DNA from: Krasilnikovia cinnamomea
GTDB taxonomy: Bacteria > Actinomycetota > Actinomycetes > Mycobacteriales > Micromonosporaceae
Assembly: GCF_004217545.1 (NCBI RefSeq)
Contig: NZ_SHKY01000001.1
Location: forward strand, 1 to 64,000
Reading direction: 5' to 3'
DNA: 64,000 nucleotides
The first letter of the stretch is position 1, and each line of letters begins with the position of its first letter. The notes under the pieces were generated by a model that was not told where the DNA came from, did not search any database, and saw only the letters and a program-made list of their open reading frames with translations. The position numbers and the translations under genes are program-made. Below, in pieces: positions 24,570-33,755 of the stretch.

Positions 24570-25553
24570 GTGAGCACCGCCCGCGCGTTCTGGCTGGCCG
24601 CCCCCGGCGTCGGTGAGCTGCGCAACGAGGCCGTGCCCGAGCCCGGTCCGGGCGAGGTACTGGTCCGCACGCTGTACTCCGGGGTGAGTCGCGGCACGGA
24701 GACGCTGGTGTTCCGGGGCGGGGTCCCGGACAGCCAGCACGCCGCGATGCGCGCCCCCTACCAGCTGGGCGACTTCCCCGCGCCGGTCAAGTACGGCTAC
24801 CTCAACGTCGGGGTGGTCGAGCAGGGCCCCGCCGAGCTGACCGGCCGTACCGTCTTCTGCCTGTACCCGCACCAGACCCGCTACGTCGTGCCCGCCGACG
24901 CCGTCACCGTGGTGCCGGCGGGGGTGCCGGCGGCCCGGGCCGTGCTGGCGGGCACCGTGGAGACCGCGGTCAACGCGCTGTGGGACGCGGCCCCGCTGGT
25001 CGGCGACCGGATCGCCGTGATCGGCGGCGGCATGGTCGGCTGCGCGGTGGCGGCGGTGCTGGCCCGGTTCCCGGGCGCCCGGGTCGAACTCGTCGACGCC
25101 AACCCGGCCCGGGCGGAGATCGCCGACGCGCTCGGTGTGGGCTTCGCGCTGCCCGCCGAGGCGGCCGGCGACTGCGACCTCGTAGTGCACGCCAGCGCCA
25201 CGTCGGCGGGGCTGACCCGGGCCCTGGAACTGCTCGCGTTCGAGGGCACGGTGGTGGAACTGAGCTGGTTCGGCGACCGGCCGGTGAGCGTGCCGCTCGG
25301 CGAGCAGTTCCATTCGCGGCGGCTCACCGTACGCAGCAGTCAGGTCGGCGCGGTCGCCCCGGCCCGGCGCGCCCGGCGCAGCTACGCCGACCGGCTGGCG
25401 CTGGCGCTGGGCCTGCTGCGCGAACCGGCCTTCGACGCGCTGCTCACCGGCCGGTGCCGGTTCACCGAGCTGCCCGAGGTCATGCCCCGGCTGGCCCGCG
25501 GCGACATCGACACCCTGTGCCACCTCGTGACCTACGACGATTCCGGAGAGTGA
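24570..25553 (+). CDS. MDR-superfamily (zinc-binding-type) dehydrogenase of the GTP-derived cluster
   Basis: 327 aa. N-terminal GroES-like domain: [28 protein letters not shown]. Rossmann domain: [20 protein letters not shown] (GxGxxG-like) and an acidic VDAN that may favour NAD. The usual GHE zinc motif and the structural four-cysteine lobe are absent, so it is an atypical MDR. The SRGTE segment is shared with MDRs of secondary pathways. GTG 24570 follows AAGGAG by 7 nt. Its stop overlaps the start region of the PTPS homologue. First gene of a five-gene run; it probably oxidises or reduces an intermediate of the pathway. Confidence 0.8.
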   Translation: MSTARAFWLAAPGVGELRNEAVPEPGPGEVLVRTLYSGVSRGTETLVFRGGVPDSQHAAMRAPYQLGDFPAPVKYGYLNVGVVEQGPAELTGRTVFCLYPHQTRYVVPADAVTVVPAGVPAARAVLAGTVETAVNALWDAAPLVGDRIAVIGGGMVGCAVAAVLARFPGARVELVDANPARAEIADALGVGFALPAEAAGDCDLVVHASATSAGLTRALELLAFEGTVVELSWFGDRPVSVPLGEQFHSRRLTVRSSQVGAVAPARRARRSYADRLALALGLLREPAFDALLTGRCRFTELPEVMPRLARGDIDTLCHLVTYDDSGE

Positions 25554-25558
25554 ACCCT

Positions 25559-25957
25559 GTGTTCAGCGTCACCGTCCGCGACCACATCATGGTCGCCCAC
25601 AGCTTCACCGGCGAGGTGTTCGGGCCCGCGCAGCGGCTGCACGGCGCCACGTTCGTGGTGGACGCCACCTTCCGCCGCGCCGAGCTGGACGCCGACAACA
25701 TCGTCGTGGACATCGGCCGCGCCCTCGAGCAGCTGCACGCCATCTGCGGCGCGCTCAGCTACCGCAACCTCGACGACGAGCCCGACTTCGCCGGCGTCAA
25801 CACCTCGACCGAGTTCCTCGCCAAGGTGATCGCGGACCGGCTGGCCGACCAGGCTCGCGCGGGCGGGCTCGGCGCGGGCGCCCGCGACCTGACCGGCATC
25901 GCGGTCACGCTGCACGAGTCGCACATCGCGTGGGCGAGCTACGAGCGGACCCTGTGA
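25559..25957 (+). CDS. Divergent 6-pyruvoyltetrahydropterin synthase/QueD-fold protein
   Basis: 132 aa, T-fold. Kept: first zinc His (His14 in MVAHSF), second (His28 in RLHGATF), the NTSTEFLAK pterin-site segment (81-89) and the pterin-anchoring Glu120 in LHESH. Changed: the catalytic Cys of CxxxHGH is Ala24, the third zinc His is Ala30, and the catalytic Asp-His pair of LDHxxLN reads LSYRNLD (Ser67-Tyr68). It should still bind a pterin-like ligand but cannot use the known PTPS or QueD chemistry. GTG 25559 is chosen for GGAGAG 8 nt upstream; GTG 25550, overlapping the previous stop, is the alternative. Stop overlaps the glycosyltransferase start. Confidence 0.85.
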   Translation: MFSVTVRDHIMVAHSFTGEVFGPAQRLHGATFVVDATFRRAELDADNIVVDIGRALEQLHAICGALSYRNLDDEPDFAGVNTSTEFLAKVIADRLADQARAGGLGAGARDLTGIAVTLHESHIAWASYERTL

Positions 25958-27027
25958 GCCGCCCACGCCGGGCCGCCCTGTACGTCGCGCTGCCCGGCGA
26001 CATCGACGACCCCGCCGCACCGAGCGGCGGCAACCACTACGACCGCCGGGTCTGCGACGGGCTCGCCGCCGACTTCGACGTCCGTGAGCTGGCGTTCCCG
26101 GGCGCCTGGCCGCGCCCCGGCCCGGCCGCGGAACGGGCCCTCGCCGACGCGCTGGACGAGCTTCCCGACGGTGCCGACGTCCTGCTGGACGGGCTGCTGG
26201 CCGGGGTGCCGGACGTGCTGGTGCCGGCCGCGCGGCGGCTGCGGCTGATCGTGCTGGTGCACCTGCCGCTCGGCGACGAGACCGGGCTGGCGCCCGCGGA
26301 CGCGGCCATCCTGACCGAACGCGAGCGGCGTACGGTGCAGGCCGCGTCGGCGGTCGTGGCCACCAGCAGGGCGGCCGCGCGCCGGGTGGCCACGGTGCAC
26401 GGCCTGGACCCGGCGCACGTCCAGGTCGCCGCTCCGGGCGTCGAACCCGCGCCCGCGGCGTCGGCTTCCTCGGCGGGGACGCGGCTGCTGTGCGTTGCCG
26501 CCGTGACCCCGCGCAAGGGTCACGACGTGCTGGTGGAGGCGCTGGCCCGGGTCGCCGACCTGGCCTGGGAGTGCCGCTGCGTCGGGGACATGGACCGGCA
26601 GCCCGAGTTCGCGGCGCAGGTCCGCGCCCGGGCCGCCGACCTGGGGCCCGGGCGATTCCAGCTGCTCGGCACCCGCAACGGGTCCGCGCTGGCCGCCGCC
26701 TACGCCGCGACGGACCTGCTGATCCTGCCGTCGCGTGCCGAGACCTACGGGATGGTGGTGACCGAGGCGCTGGCCCGCGGCGTCCCGGTGCTGGCCTCCC
26801 ACCTGGACGGCGTGGCCGAGGCGATCGGCTGCGCCGAGGCGCTCAACGGGGCGCCCGGGCTGCTGGTGCCGCCCGGGGATCCGGCCGCGTTGGCCGCGGC
26901 ACTGCGGGACTGGCTCACCGACGCCGAGCTGCGCGAGCGGTTGCGGGCGGCGGCGGCCGCGCGCCGGGCGGCGTTGCCCGGCTGGGATGTGACGGTCCGG
27001 GAACTGACGAAGGTGGTTTGCGCATGA
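25954..27027 (+). CDS. GT4-family glycosyltransferase
   Basis: 357 aa, GT-B fold retaining-type transferase. An N-terminal acceptor domain contains [16 protein letters not shown]. The C-terminal donor domain has [20 protein letters not shown], the E-x7-E region [27 protein letters not shown], and [16 protein letters not shown]. It transfers a sugar from a nucleotide donor; the acceptor is unknown. GTG 25954 overlaps the PTPS-homologue stop (GTGA), and its own TGA overlaps the next ATG (ATGA), so translation is coupled through three genes. The context suggests glycosylation of the pathway's pterin/pyrimidine or a lipid carrier. Confidence 0.9.
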   Translation: MSRPRRAALYVALPGDIDDPAAPSGGNHYDRRVCDGLAADFDVRELAFPGAWPRPGPAAERALADALDELPDGADVLLDGLLAGVPDVLVPAARRLRLIVLVHLPLGDETGLAPADAAILTERERRTVQAASAVVATSRAAARRVATVHGLDPAHVQVAAPGVEPAPAASASSAGTRLLCVAAVTPRKGHDVLVEALARVADLAWECRCVGDMDRQPEFAAQVRARAADLGPGRFQLLGTRNGSALAAAYAATDLLILPSRAETYGMVVTEALARGVPVLASHLDGVAEAIGCAEALNGAPGLLVPPGDPAALAAALRDWLTDAELRERLRAAAAARRAALPGWDVTVRELTKVVCA

Positions 27028-27815
27028 GCGGCGAGTTCAGTACGGCATGGCTGACGCTGCGGGAACCGGCCGACGCCGACGCCCGCGCCGAGGACCTGCT
27101 CACGCCGCTGCGCGCGGCCCTCGCCGGCCGGGCCAAGCCGGTCGTGCGGGACCTCGGCTGCGGCGCCGGGTCGCTGGCCCGCTGGCTCGGCCCGCGACTC
27201 GACGGCCCGCAGCACTGGGTACTGGAGGACCGCGACCCCGACCTGCTGGCGTACGCGGCGGCCCATCCGCCCGCCGGGGCCAGCGTCGAGACCCGGGTGG
27301 GCGACGTCACCCGGCTCACCGCGGCCGACCTGGACGGCACCGACCTGGTCACCTGTTCCGCCCTGCTCGACCTGCTCACCGAGGCGGAGGTGGCGGAGCT
27401 GGCGCGGGTGTGCGCCGAGGCCCGGTGCACCGCCCTGTTCACGCTGTCGGTGCTCGGCGAGGTGACGCTGGAACCCGCCGACCCGCGCGACGCCGCGGTC
27501 GTCGACGCCTTCAACGCCCACCAGCGACGCACGGTCGGCGGGCGGCGCCTGCTGGGCCCGGACGCGCCCGCGGTCGCCGCGGACGCCTTCGCGGCCCTCG
27601 GCGCCGAGGTGACCGTACGGCCGAGCCCGTGGCGGCTGGGGCCGCAGCAGGCGACGCTGACCGAGCAGTGGCTGCGGGGCTGGGTGTCCGCAGCCGCCGA
27701 ACAGCGGCCTGAGCTGGAGTTCGACGCGTACCTGGAGGCGCGGCTGGACGCCGTGCGGGCCGGAACTTTGCGCGCCACGGTCGGCCATGCGGACCTTCTC
27801 GCGATCTTCAACTGA
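27024..27815 (+). CDS. Class I SAM-dependent methyltransferase
   Basis: 263 aa. SAM-binding motif I VVRDLGCGAGSLARWL (about residues 35-50), acidic motif II WVLEDRDPDLL, and a motif IV-like DGTDLVTCSALLDLLTEAEV. Later segments include the HQRRTVGGRRLLGPDA block. Soluble and small-molecule-like rather than RNA-type. ATG 27024 overlaps the glycosyltransferase stop. It probably methylates the product or an intermediate of this cluster; the target atom is unknown. Confidence 0.87.
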   Translation: MSGEFSTAWLTLREPADADARAEDLLTPLRAALAGRAKPVVRDLGCGAGSLARWLGPRLDGPQHWVLEDRDPDLLAYAAAHPPAGASVETRVGDVTRLTAADLDGTDLVTCSALLDLLTEAEVAELARVCAEARCTALFTLSVLGEVTLEPADPRDAAVVDAFNAHQRRTVGGRRLLGPDAPAVAADAFAALGAEVTVRPSPWRLGPQQATLTEQWLRGWVSAAAEQRPELEFDAYLEARLDAVRAGTLRATVGHADLLAIFN

Positions 27816-27869
27816 ACCTCGCGCGCGGACTCGGCGTACTAGTGCCTGGAGGACGACGAAGGGGGCAAC

Positions 27870-28934
27870 GTGGCGAGAACGGTCTGGGCATGGGCGCGGG
27901 TGCTCGGTGGTGCGGGCATCATCGCGCTGCTGCTGTGGCGGCTCGGCACGAGCGCGTTCCTGGACGGCCTGCGGGTGATCGACGGACCCACCCTGCTGGT
28001 CGCGTTCCTCATCGGCGTGGCGACCACGGTGTTCAGCGCGTGGCGGTGGTGCCTGGTGGCCCGGGGGCTGGGGCTGCGGCTGTCGCTGCGCGCCGCGGTC
28101 GCGGACTACTACAAGGCGCTGTTCCTCAACGCGGCGCTGCCGGGCGGGGTGCTCGGTGACGTCGACCGGGCGGTCCGGCACGGCCGGGACGCGGGCGACG
28201 TGGGCCGGGGCGTCCGGGCCGTGGTGCTGGAGCGTACGGCGGGACAGATCGTGCTCGTCGGCGTCGGCGTCACGGTGCTGCTGACCGTACCGTCTCCGGT
28301 GTTGACGCAGCTCAAAGCGCACAGCACCGCGGTCGCGGTGACCACCGCAACCGTGCTGGGCACCGCCGCCGTGGTGCTGGCGGCCTGCGCCCGGGTGCGC
28401 CGCGGCACCTCGCGGTGGGCCCGTGCGGCCCGCACCGGCCTGGGTGAGGTCCGCGACGGCCTGCTGGCGCGGCGCAACCTGCCCGGCGTGCTGCTGGCCT
28501 CGGTCGTGGTGCTGGCCGGGCACCTGGCGACGTTCGTGGTGGCGGCCCGCGCTGCCGGGTCGTCGGCGCCGCTGCTGCGGCTCGCCCCGCTGATGCTGCT
28601 GGCCCTGCTGGCGATGACCCTGCCGGTGAACATCGGTGGCTGGGGTCCCCGCGAGGGCGTGACCGCGTGGGCGTTCGGCGCCGCCGGGCTCAGCGCCACC
28701 CAGGGCCTCACCATCGCCGTGGTGTACGGGCTGTTCGCGTTCGTGGCCAGCCTGCCGGGCGCGGCGGTGCTGCTGTCCCGGGCGGTGCGGCGCGCCCGGT
28801 CGGCCGCGCCGGCCCTGCCGGACGCCGCTGCGGCCGTCCCCATCTCCGTCCCCGTGCCCGCACCGGCGGCGGTGCGGGTCGTGCCCGAACCGGTCGCGGT
28901 GCCGGTCCGGCTGCTGGCGCACTCCGGTGCGTGA
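27870..28934 (+). CDS. LPG-synthase-TM/YbhN-type membrane protein (flippase-like)
   Basis: 354 aa with about eight hydrophobic helices. It belongs to the UPF0104/lysylphosphatidylglycerol-synthase transmembrane family: SAWRWCLVARGLGL, YYKALFLNAALPGGVLGDVDRAVRHGRD, VVLERTAGQ, and MTLPVNIGGWGPREGVTAWAFGAAGL. Members flank glycolipid and polyprenol pathways and are thought to move lipid-linked molecules. GTG 27870 is preceded by a G-rich site. The C-terminal tail is a Pro/Val/Ala-rich low-complexity stretch. It follows the methyltransferase gene by 54 bp and probably belongs to the same transcript. Confidence 0.85.
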   Translation: MARTVWAWARVLGGAGIIALLLWRLGTSAFLDGLRVIDGPTLLVAFLIGVATTVFSAWRWCLVARGLGLRLSLRAAVADYYKALFLNAALPGGVLGDVDRAVRHGRDAGDVGRGVRAVVLERTAGQIVLVGVGVTVLLTVPSPVLTQLKAHSTAVAVTTATVLGTAAVVLAACARVRRGTSRWARAARTGLGEVRDGLLARRNLPGVLLASVVVLAGHLATFVVAARAAGSSAPLLRLAPLMLLALLAMTLPVNIGGWGPREGVTAWAFGAAGLSATQGLTIAVVYGLFAFVASLPGAAVLLSRAVRRARSAAPALPDAAAAVPISVPVPAPAAVRVVPEPVAVPVRLLAHSGA

Positions 28935-28938
28935 CGCC

Positions 28939-29631
28939 TCAGGTCGCCGGGAAGCGGTCGGACAGCGCGTAGCGCAGCAGCACCACGTCGCCGATCTGCC
29001 GCACCTCGGCCAGGGTGGCGCGGCGCTGCGGTCCCCACGGGAACGCCGCGTCGTAGACGAAGCGTGGCGCCCGCGAGTCACCGACGAAGAACGGCGCGAC
29101 CACCAGCTGCAGCTCGTCGGCCAGGCCCGCGGACAGGAACTGGGTGTGCATGGTGCCGCCGCCCTCGACCATCAGCTTGCGCACCCCGCGGGCGTGCAGG
29201 TCGGCGGTCACCCGGCGCAGGTCCACCGGTTCGCCGCCGTCGATCACGGTGGCGACGTGTCCGAGCAGCTTGTGCGCCTCCTCCACCGCGGGGCTGGCGC
29301 AGTAGACCAGCTTGTCCACGTCGCCGGCGGTGAAGAACTGGGCGGCCGCGTCCAGCCCGCAACTGCTGGTGACGGTGACCTTCACCGGAGTCGGTTCGTG
29401 ACCGTCCGCGACGCGCTCGCGGCGACGCCGCGCGGAGCGCACGAGCAGTCGCGGATTGTCCTGGCGGATCGTCCCGGCACCCACCAGGATGGCGTCGCAG
29501 CCGGCCCGGACCTCGTCGACGCGGTCGAAGTCCGCGTCGTTGGACAGCAGCAGACGCTCGTCGGTGGCGTCGTCGACGTAGCCGTCGATGGACATGCCGC
29601 AGCTCAACAGAACGTAAGGACGCTCAACCAC
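28939..29631 (-). CDS. RibD C-terminal-type pyrimidine reductase, stand-alone
   Basis: 230 aa DHFR-like reductase domain. SCGMSIDGYVDD at the N-terminus, FDRVDEVRAGCDAILVGAGTIRQDNPRL, and LMVEGGGTMHTQFLSAGLADELQLVVAPFFVG are the hallmarks of RibD_C/RIB7-type NADPH reductases acting on ribosylaminopyrimidine 5-phosphates. No deaminase domain is attached. A reductase alone fits the archaeal and fungal order, in which the GTP cyclohydrolase product is reduced before deamination. GTG at 29629-29631 is chosen for GGAGG 8 nt upstream. Convergent with the membrane-protein gene (4-bp gap) and divergent from the GTP cyclohydrolase II gene. Confidence 0.87.
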   Translation of the reverse strand: MVERPYVLLSCGMSIDGYVDDATDERLLLSNDADFDRVDEVRAGCDAILVGAGTIRQDNPRLLVRSARRRRERVADGHEPTPVKVTVTSSCGLDAAAQFFTAGDVDKLVYCASPAVEEAHKLLGHVATVIDGGEPVDLRRVTADLHARGVRKLMVEGGGTMHTQFLSAGLADELQLVVAPFFVGDSRAPRFVYDAAFPWGPQRRATLAEVRQIGDVVLLRYALSDRFPAT

Positions 29632-29801
29632 CGATGACGCCTCCAGTAGAGCGACGATCGTCACCCCGGTCGAATAGATGCGTCCAAGATAATCCGGTCT
29701 CGGGGTACCGGTACACAGACCACGTGTCGGAGCATGGTGATCTTGATCCTGGGGCACCGTGCGGCACGACGGATTCGCGGGTTCACGTACGAGGAGGGCC
29801 G

Positions 29802-30497
29802 ATGTCAGAAGCAGCGCTGCGCAGGGTGGTGGAGCGCTCGGTCGTGGTGGCGGAGCCCCCGCCGGCCACGGTACGGCGGCAGGTGACCGTTCCGCTGCGG
29901 TTCGCGGACGGATACTCCACCACCGCCCGGGTCCTGACCTTCGACGGCCTGGTCGACGGCCGCGAGCACCTGGCCCTGGGTCTCGGCGAGTGGCAGCGCG
30001 CGCTGCGTCGCGGGGCGGCCGGGGGCCCGGCGCCGCTGGTGCGTCCGCACAGCGAGTGCCTCACCGGCGACGTGTTCGGCAGCCAGCGCTGCGACTGCGG
30101 GCCGCAGCTGCGCGAGGCGGTGGAGCGCATCGCCGACACCGGCGGCCTGCTGCTCTACCTGCGGCAGGAGGGCCGCGGCATCGGCCTGTACGCCAAGCTC
30201 GACGCGTACGCCCTGCAGGAGGCGGGGATGGACACGTACGAGGCGAACGTGGCGCTGGGCCGGGGCGAGGACGAGCGGGACTACTCCGCGGCCGCCCAGA
30301 TGCTGCTGGCCCTGGGCGCCGACCGGGTACGGCTGCTGAGCAACAACCCGGACAAGGCGGAACAACTGGAGGAGCGCGGCGTCGCCGTCTCGGAGCGGAT
30401 CCCCACCGGAGTGCACGTCTCCCCCGCCAACGTGCGGTACCTGTCCACGAAGGTGTCGCACACCGCGCACACGCTGAAGCTGCCGAGCGCGGACTGA
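29802..30497 (+). CDS. GTP cyclohydrolase II, stand-alone
   Basis: 231 aa. Zinc cysteines Cys86, Cys97 and Cys99 lie in HSECLTGDVFGSQRCDCG; the GTP site has LLYLRQEGRGIGL and YEANVALG. Tyr136 in AYALQ matches E. coli RibA Tyr105. One Streptomyces coelicolor paralogue (SCO6655) with Met at this position was reported to stop at the formylated intermediate, so this enzyme is predicted to perform full GCH II chemistry. It is not fused to RibB and no other riboflavin genes are nearby apart from the divergent reductase, so it probably feeds a specialised pathway. ATG 29802 follows GAGGAGG. An extended open frame upstream has no ribosome site. Confidence 0.92.
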   Translation: MSEAALRRVVERSVVVAEPPPATVRRQVTVPLRFADGYSTTARVLTFDGLVDGREHLALGLGEWQRALRRGAAGGPAPLVRPHSECLTGDVFGSQRCDCGPQLREAVERIADTGGLLLYLRQEGRGIGLYAKLDAYALQEAGMDTYEANVALGRGEDERDYSAAAQMLLALGADRVRLLSNNPDKAEQLEERGVAVSERIPTGVHVSPANVRYLSTKVSHTAHTLKLPSAD

Positions 30498-30624
30498 TCC
30501 CGGGCGCCGCGACGGGTGGCACCGGCGCGGCGCCCCGCAGCGGTCGTCGTGCGCAGGGTCGCCCGTCCGGGGCGGGCGTCGTCCACAGGGTCGGCCGGAC
30601 ACTCGTCCGGGTCTCTAGGATCGC

Positions 30625-32490
30625 ATGATGACGTCAGCACCGGTCGGCACGGACGCCGCCATGGACGTGCTCCGCAAGGTCTTCGGCTACCCGGCGTTCC
30701 GGGGGCGGCAGCGCGAGATCATCGACCATGTCGTCGCCGGTGGCGACGCGCTCGTGCTCATGCCGACCGGCGGCGGAAAGTCGCTGTGCTACCAGATCCC
30801 CGCCCTGGTCCGCGACGGCGTCGGCGTGGTGGTCTCCCCGCTCATCGCACTGATGCAGGACCAGGTCGACGCGCTGCGCACCCTCGGCGTGCGGGCGGGC
30901 TTCCTGAACTCGACCCAGGACCTCTCGCAGCGCCGCCTGGTCGAGCGGCAGTTCGTGGCGGGCGAGCTGGACCTGCTGTACGTGGCCCCCGAGGGTCTGG
31001 GGGTGCCCGCCACCCAGCGGCTGCTGGAGTCGGGCCGGATCGCGCTGTTCGCCATCGACGAGGCGCACTGCGTCTCCCAGTGGGGTCACGACTTCCGCCC
31101 CGACTATCTGGGCCTGTCGATGCTGCACGAACGCTGGCCCGACGTGCCGCGCATCGCGCTGACCGCGACCGCGACCACCGCAACCCGGGCCGAGATCGCC
31201 AGCCGGCTGCAGCTGACCGAGGCGCGGCACTTCACGGCCAGCTTCGACCGGCCCAACATCCAGTACCGCATCGTCGCCAAGAACGAGCCCCGGCGCCAAC
31301 TGCTGGAGCTGCTGCGCACCGAGCACTCCGGCGACGCGGGGATCGTGTACTGCCTGTCGCGCGCCTCGGTCGAGAAGACGGCCGAGTTCCTCACCGCGAA
31401 CGGGATCACCGCGCTGCCGTACCACGCGGGCCTCGACGCGGGCACCCGCGCCGCGCACCAGGCCCGGTTCCTGCGCGAGGACGGCCTGGTGATGGTGGCC
31501 ACGATCGCGTTCGGGATGGGCATCGACAAGCCCGACGTCCGGTTCGTCGCCCACCTGGATCTGCCCAAGTCCGTGGAGGGCTACTACCAGGAGACCGGCC
31601 GCGCGGGGCGCGACGGCCAGCCCTCCACCGCCTGGCTGGCGTACGGGCTGCAGGACGTGGTGCAGCAGCGCCGGCTCATCGAGACCTCCGACGGCGACCT
31701 CGCGTTCCGCCGCAACGCCGCCGCGCACCTGGACGCCATGCTGGCGCTGTGCGAGACGGTCTCCTGCCGCCGTGGCCAGGTGCTGGGGTATTTCGGCGAG
31801 TCGGCGCCCGAGTCCTGCGGCAACTGCGACACCTGCCTCGCGCCGCCCGAGTCCTGGGACGGCACGGTCGCGGCGCAGAAGCTGCTCTCCACGGTGCTGC
31901 GGCTGCAGCGCGAGCGGGGCCAGAAGTTCGGCGCCGGGCAGTCCATCGACATCCTGCTGGGCCGCACCACCGCGAAGGTCACCCAGTTCCGCCACGAGGA
32001 GCTGTCGGTCTTCGGCATCGGCACGGAGCTGCGCGAGCAGGAGTGGCGGGGCGTCGTCCGGCAGTTGCTGGCCCGAGGGCTGCTGGCGGTCGAGGGTGAC
32101 TACGGCACGCTGGCGCTCACCGACGGCAGCGCCGACGTGCTGCGCGGCACGCACCCGGTGCGGCTGCGCCGCGAGGCGGAGCGGGTCCGTGCGCCCCGGC
32201 AGGCACGCGCCCGCGAGACAGCGGCGGCGCAGTTGCCGGAGGGCGCCGAGCCGGTCTTCGAGCGGCTGCGGGCCTGGCGGGCCGGGGTAGCCAAGGAGCA
32301 GGGCATGCCCGCGTACGTGATCTTCCACGACGCCACGCTGCGCGCGATCGCCGCGCTGCACCCCACCTCGCTGGAACAACTCGGTACGGTCAGCGGCGTG
32401 GGCGAGAACAAGCTGGCCCGGTTCGGCCAGCAGGTCCTCGACGTGCTCGCCGACACGCGAGCCGCCGCGGACGGGCCCGCGCAGACATGA
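30625..32490 (+). CDS. recQ: ATP-dependent DNA helicase RecQ
   Basis: 621 aa. SF2 helicase core: [13 protein letters not shown] motif 0, Walker [18 protein letters not shown] box [24 protein letters not shown] motif [18 protein letters not shown], and Q-x-x-GRAGRDG-like [11 protein letters not shown]. Zinc cysteines lie at CETVSC and CGNCDTC, then an RQC-like winged helix, then an HRDC domain (about residues 535-610, [21 protein letters not shown]). It unwinds DNA 3' to 5' in recombination and fork repair. ATG 30625 and ATG 30628 are adjacent; AGGA upstream suits the second slightly better. The last codons and stop fall inside a 33-bp tandem repeat. Confidence 0.95.
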   Translation: MMTSAPVGTDAAMDVLRKVFGYPAFRGRQREIIDHVVAGGDALVLMPTGGGKSLCYQIPALVRDGVGVVVSPLIALMQDQVDALRTLGVRAGFLNSTQDLSQRRLVERQFVAGELDLLYVAPEGLGVPATQRLLESGRIALFAIDEAHCVSQWGHDFRPDYLGLSMLHERWPDVPRIALTATATTATRAEIASRLQLTEARHFTASFDRPNIQYRIVAKNEPRRQLLELLRTEHSGDAGIVYCLSRASVEKTAEFLTANGITALPYHAGLDAGTRAAHQARFLREDGLVMVATIAFGMGIDKPDVRFVAHLDLPKSVEGYYQETGRAGRDGQPSTAWLAYGLQDVVQQRRLIETSDGDLAFRRNAAAHLDAMLALCETVSCRRGQVLGYFGESAPESCGNCDTCLAPPESWDGTVAAQKLLSTVLRLQRERGQKFGAGQSIDILLGRTTAKVTQFRHEELSVFGIGTELREQEWRGVVRQLLARGLLAVEGDYGTLALTDGSADVLRGTHPVRLRREAERVRAPRQARARETAAAQLPEGAEPVFERLRAWRAGVAKEQGMPAYVIFHDATLRAIAALHPTSLEQLGTVSGVGENKLARFGQQVLDVLADTRAAADGPAQT

Positions 32491-32620
32491 GCGGCGCCGC
32501 ACACGGGCCCGCGCGGACATTGAGCGCCGCCCCGCACGGGCCCGCGCGGACATTGAGCGCCGCCCCGCACGGGCCCGCGCGGACATTGAGCGCCGCCCCG
32601 CACGTGCTCGCGACGACGTG
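32471..32620. repeat. 33-bp tandem repeat overlapping the recQ stop
   Basis: Units start at 32471, 32503, 32536, 32569 and 32602, built on ACGGGCCCGCGCGGACATTG followed by AGCGCCGCCCCGC. The first copy (32 bp, diverged) supplies the last codons and TGA of recQ, and the last copy is degenerate. The intervening copies are nearly identical. Confidence 0.9.
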
Positions 32621-32680
32621 AGGTCAGCCGAGGCTGGCCCCGCGGGCGGGTGAACCGACCGCGGGGACGGACCCGACGCG

Positions 32681-33091
32681 TCAGCCCGCAGGCTGGCCGA
32701 TGTTGACCATCCAGGCGACGCCGAACCGGTCGGTGCACTGGCCGAACTCGTCGCCCCACATCTGCTTCTCCAGCGGCACCGTCACGGTGCCGCCCTCCGA
32801 CAGCCGCTCCCAGTGGCGCCGCAGGCCCTGGTCATCACCGCTGAGGCTGATGGTGACCGTGTTGCCGGGGTTGAAATCCATCCCGGGTGCCGTGTCGGAG
32901 GCCATGAGCGTGTAGCCGTCGTCTGTTTCCAGCATGGCGTGCATGACCTTGTCGGCGGTCGCGGGATCGGGCGAGCCGAACTCGCCGAACGTGTTGACCG
33001 CCAGATTTCCGCCGAAGACGTCGTGGTAGAACTCCATCGCCTCGCGGGCGTTGCCCGCGAACGTCAGATAGGGGTTGAGCCGAGAGGACAT
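32681..33091 (-). CDS. VOC-superfamily protein, PhnB/glyoxalase-like
   Basis: 136 aa. Starts MSSRLNPYLTFAGNAREAMEFYHDVFGG, the PhnB-like 3-dmu-9_3-mt signature; later VMHAMLETDDGYTLMASD and the C-terminal WGDEFGQCTDRFGVAWMVNI. The metal-ligand pattern of true glyoxalases is incomplete, as is usual in this subgroup, and no specific reaction is known. ATG 33091 is selected because GAAGGAG lies 6 nt upstream; the in-frame extension to 33151 is unsupported. Confidence 0.87.
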   Translation of the reverse strand: MSSRLNPYLTFAGNAREAMEFYHDVFGGNLAVNTFGEFGSPDPATADKVMHAMLETDDGYTLMASDTAPGMDFNPGNTVTISLSGDDQGLRRHWERLSEGGTVTVPLEKQMWGDEFGQCTDRFGVAWMVNIGQPAG

Positions 33092-33207
33092 CGGGCTCTC
33101 CTTCAGTCGTGGACGTCGTTGCACCCGCAGGCTAGACCCACCCCCTGACATCGAATGAGCGCCGAGCGTCCGGTCACCCGGAGGGGATCAGCGCGGGCCC
33201 GCGGCGT

Positions 33208-33591
33208 TCAGCGCCGCCGCGCGGCGCGGGCCTTGACCACCGCGCGGGCGACGAGCAGCGCGGTCACGGCGACCAGCTGCCCGCCGAGAATGATCTTGTT
33301 GACGTCGACGGCGGGGCGCCACGAAACGCCGCGGTCACGGATCACGAAGACCCCCAGCGGCTTGGCCGAGATACTGAAACCGCCGCCCGCCCCGCCGTTC
33401 TCCTTGCCGTCCTCGGCGGGCGCGGTGCCCCCGCCACCGCCGCCACCGCCGCCGACCCGGGCGACGGGCAGCACGATGGTGCCGTCGGCGGTGGTGATGG
33501 GCTCGCCGAACACGCGTCCGGCCGAGGCTTGATCCACGACCTCGCGCAGGGTCGCCAGCACGCCCGCGTCCCGGGTCATCGTCTGGGTCAT
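33208..33591 (-). CDS. GerW/YtfJ-family spore-type protein
   Basis: 127 aa. An N-terminal helix, then VFGEPITTADGTIVLPVARV, a run of nine glycines, GFSISAKPLGVFVIRDRGVSWRPAVD, and a C-terminal hydrophobic helix ending VKARAARRR. The order matches the YtfJ/GerW family first known from Bacillus spores and common in actinobacteria. The expanded glycine run comes from a GCC/ACC repeat on the plus strand near 33430-33456. ATG at 33589-33591 follows GAAGGAG by 7 nt. Role here unknown; a membrane-associated sporulation or stress function is possible. Confidence 0.85.
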   Translation of the reverse strand: MTQTMTRDAGVLATLREVVDQASAGRVFGEPITTADGTIVLPVARVGGGGGGGGGTAPAEDGKENGGAGGGFSISAKPLGVFVIRDRGVSWRPAVDVNKIILGGQLVAVTALLVARAVVKARAARRR

Positions 33592-33755
33592 GACGCTGCT
33601 CCTTCTCCTCGGCGTCTCGGTGCGGGGCGCCGACCCCCGGCGCTCCCCCTGCCGCCCAGCGTCGAGTCCCCCGGAGCCCGGGGCCAGAGGCGAGCGGGAC
33701 CCCGCACCGGGCCGTTCGGCCCTGCCCGGACACGAACGGTCCGGCCGGGGACGCC

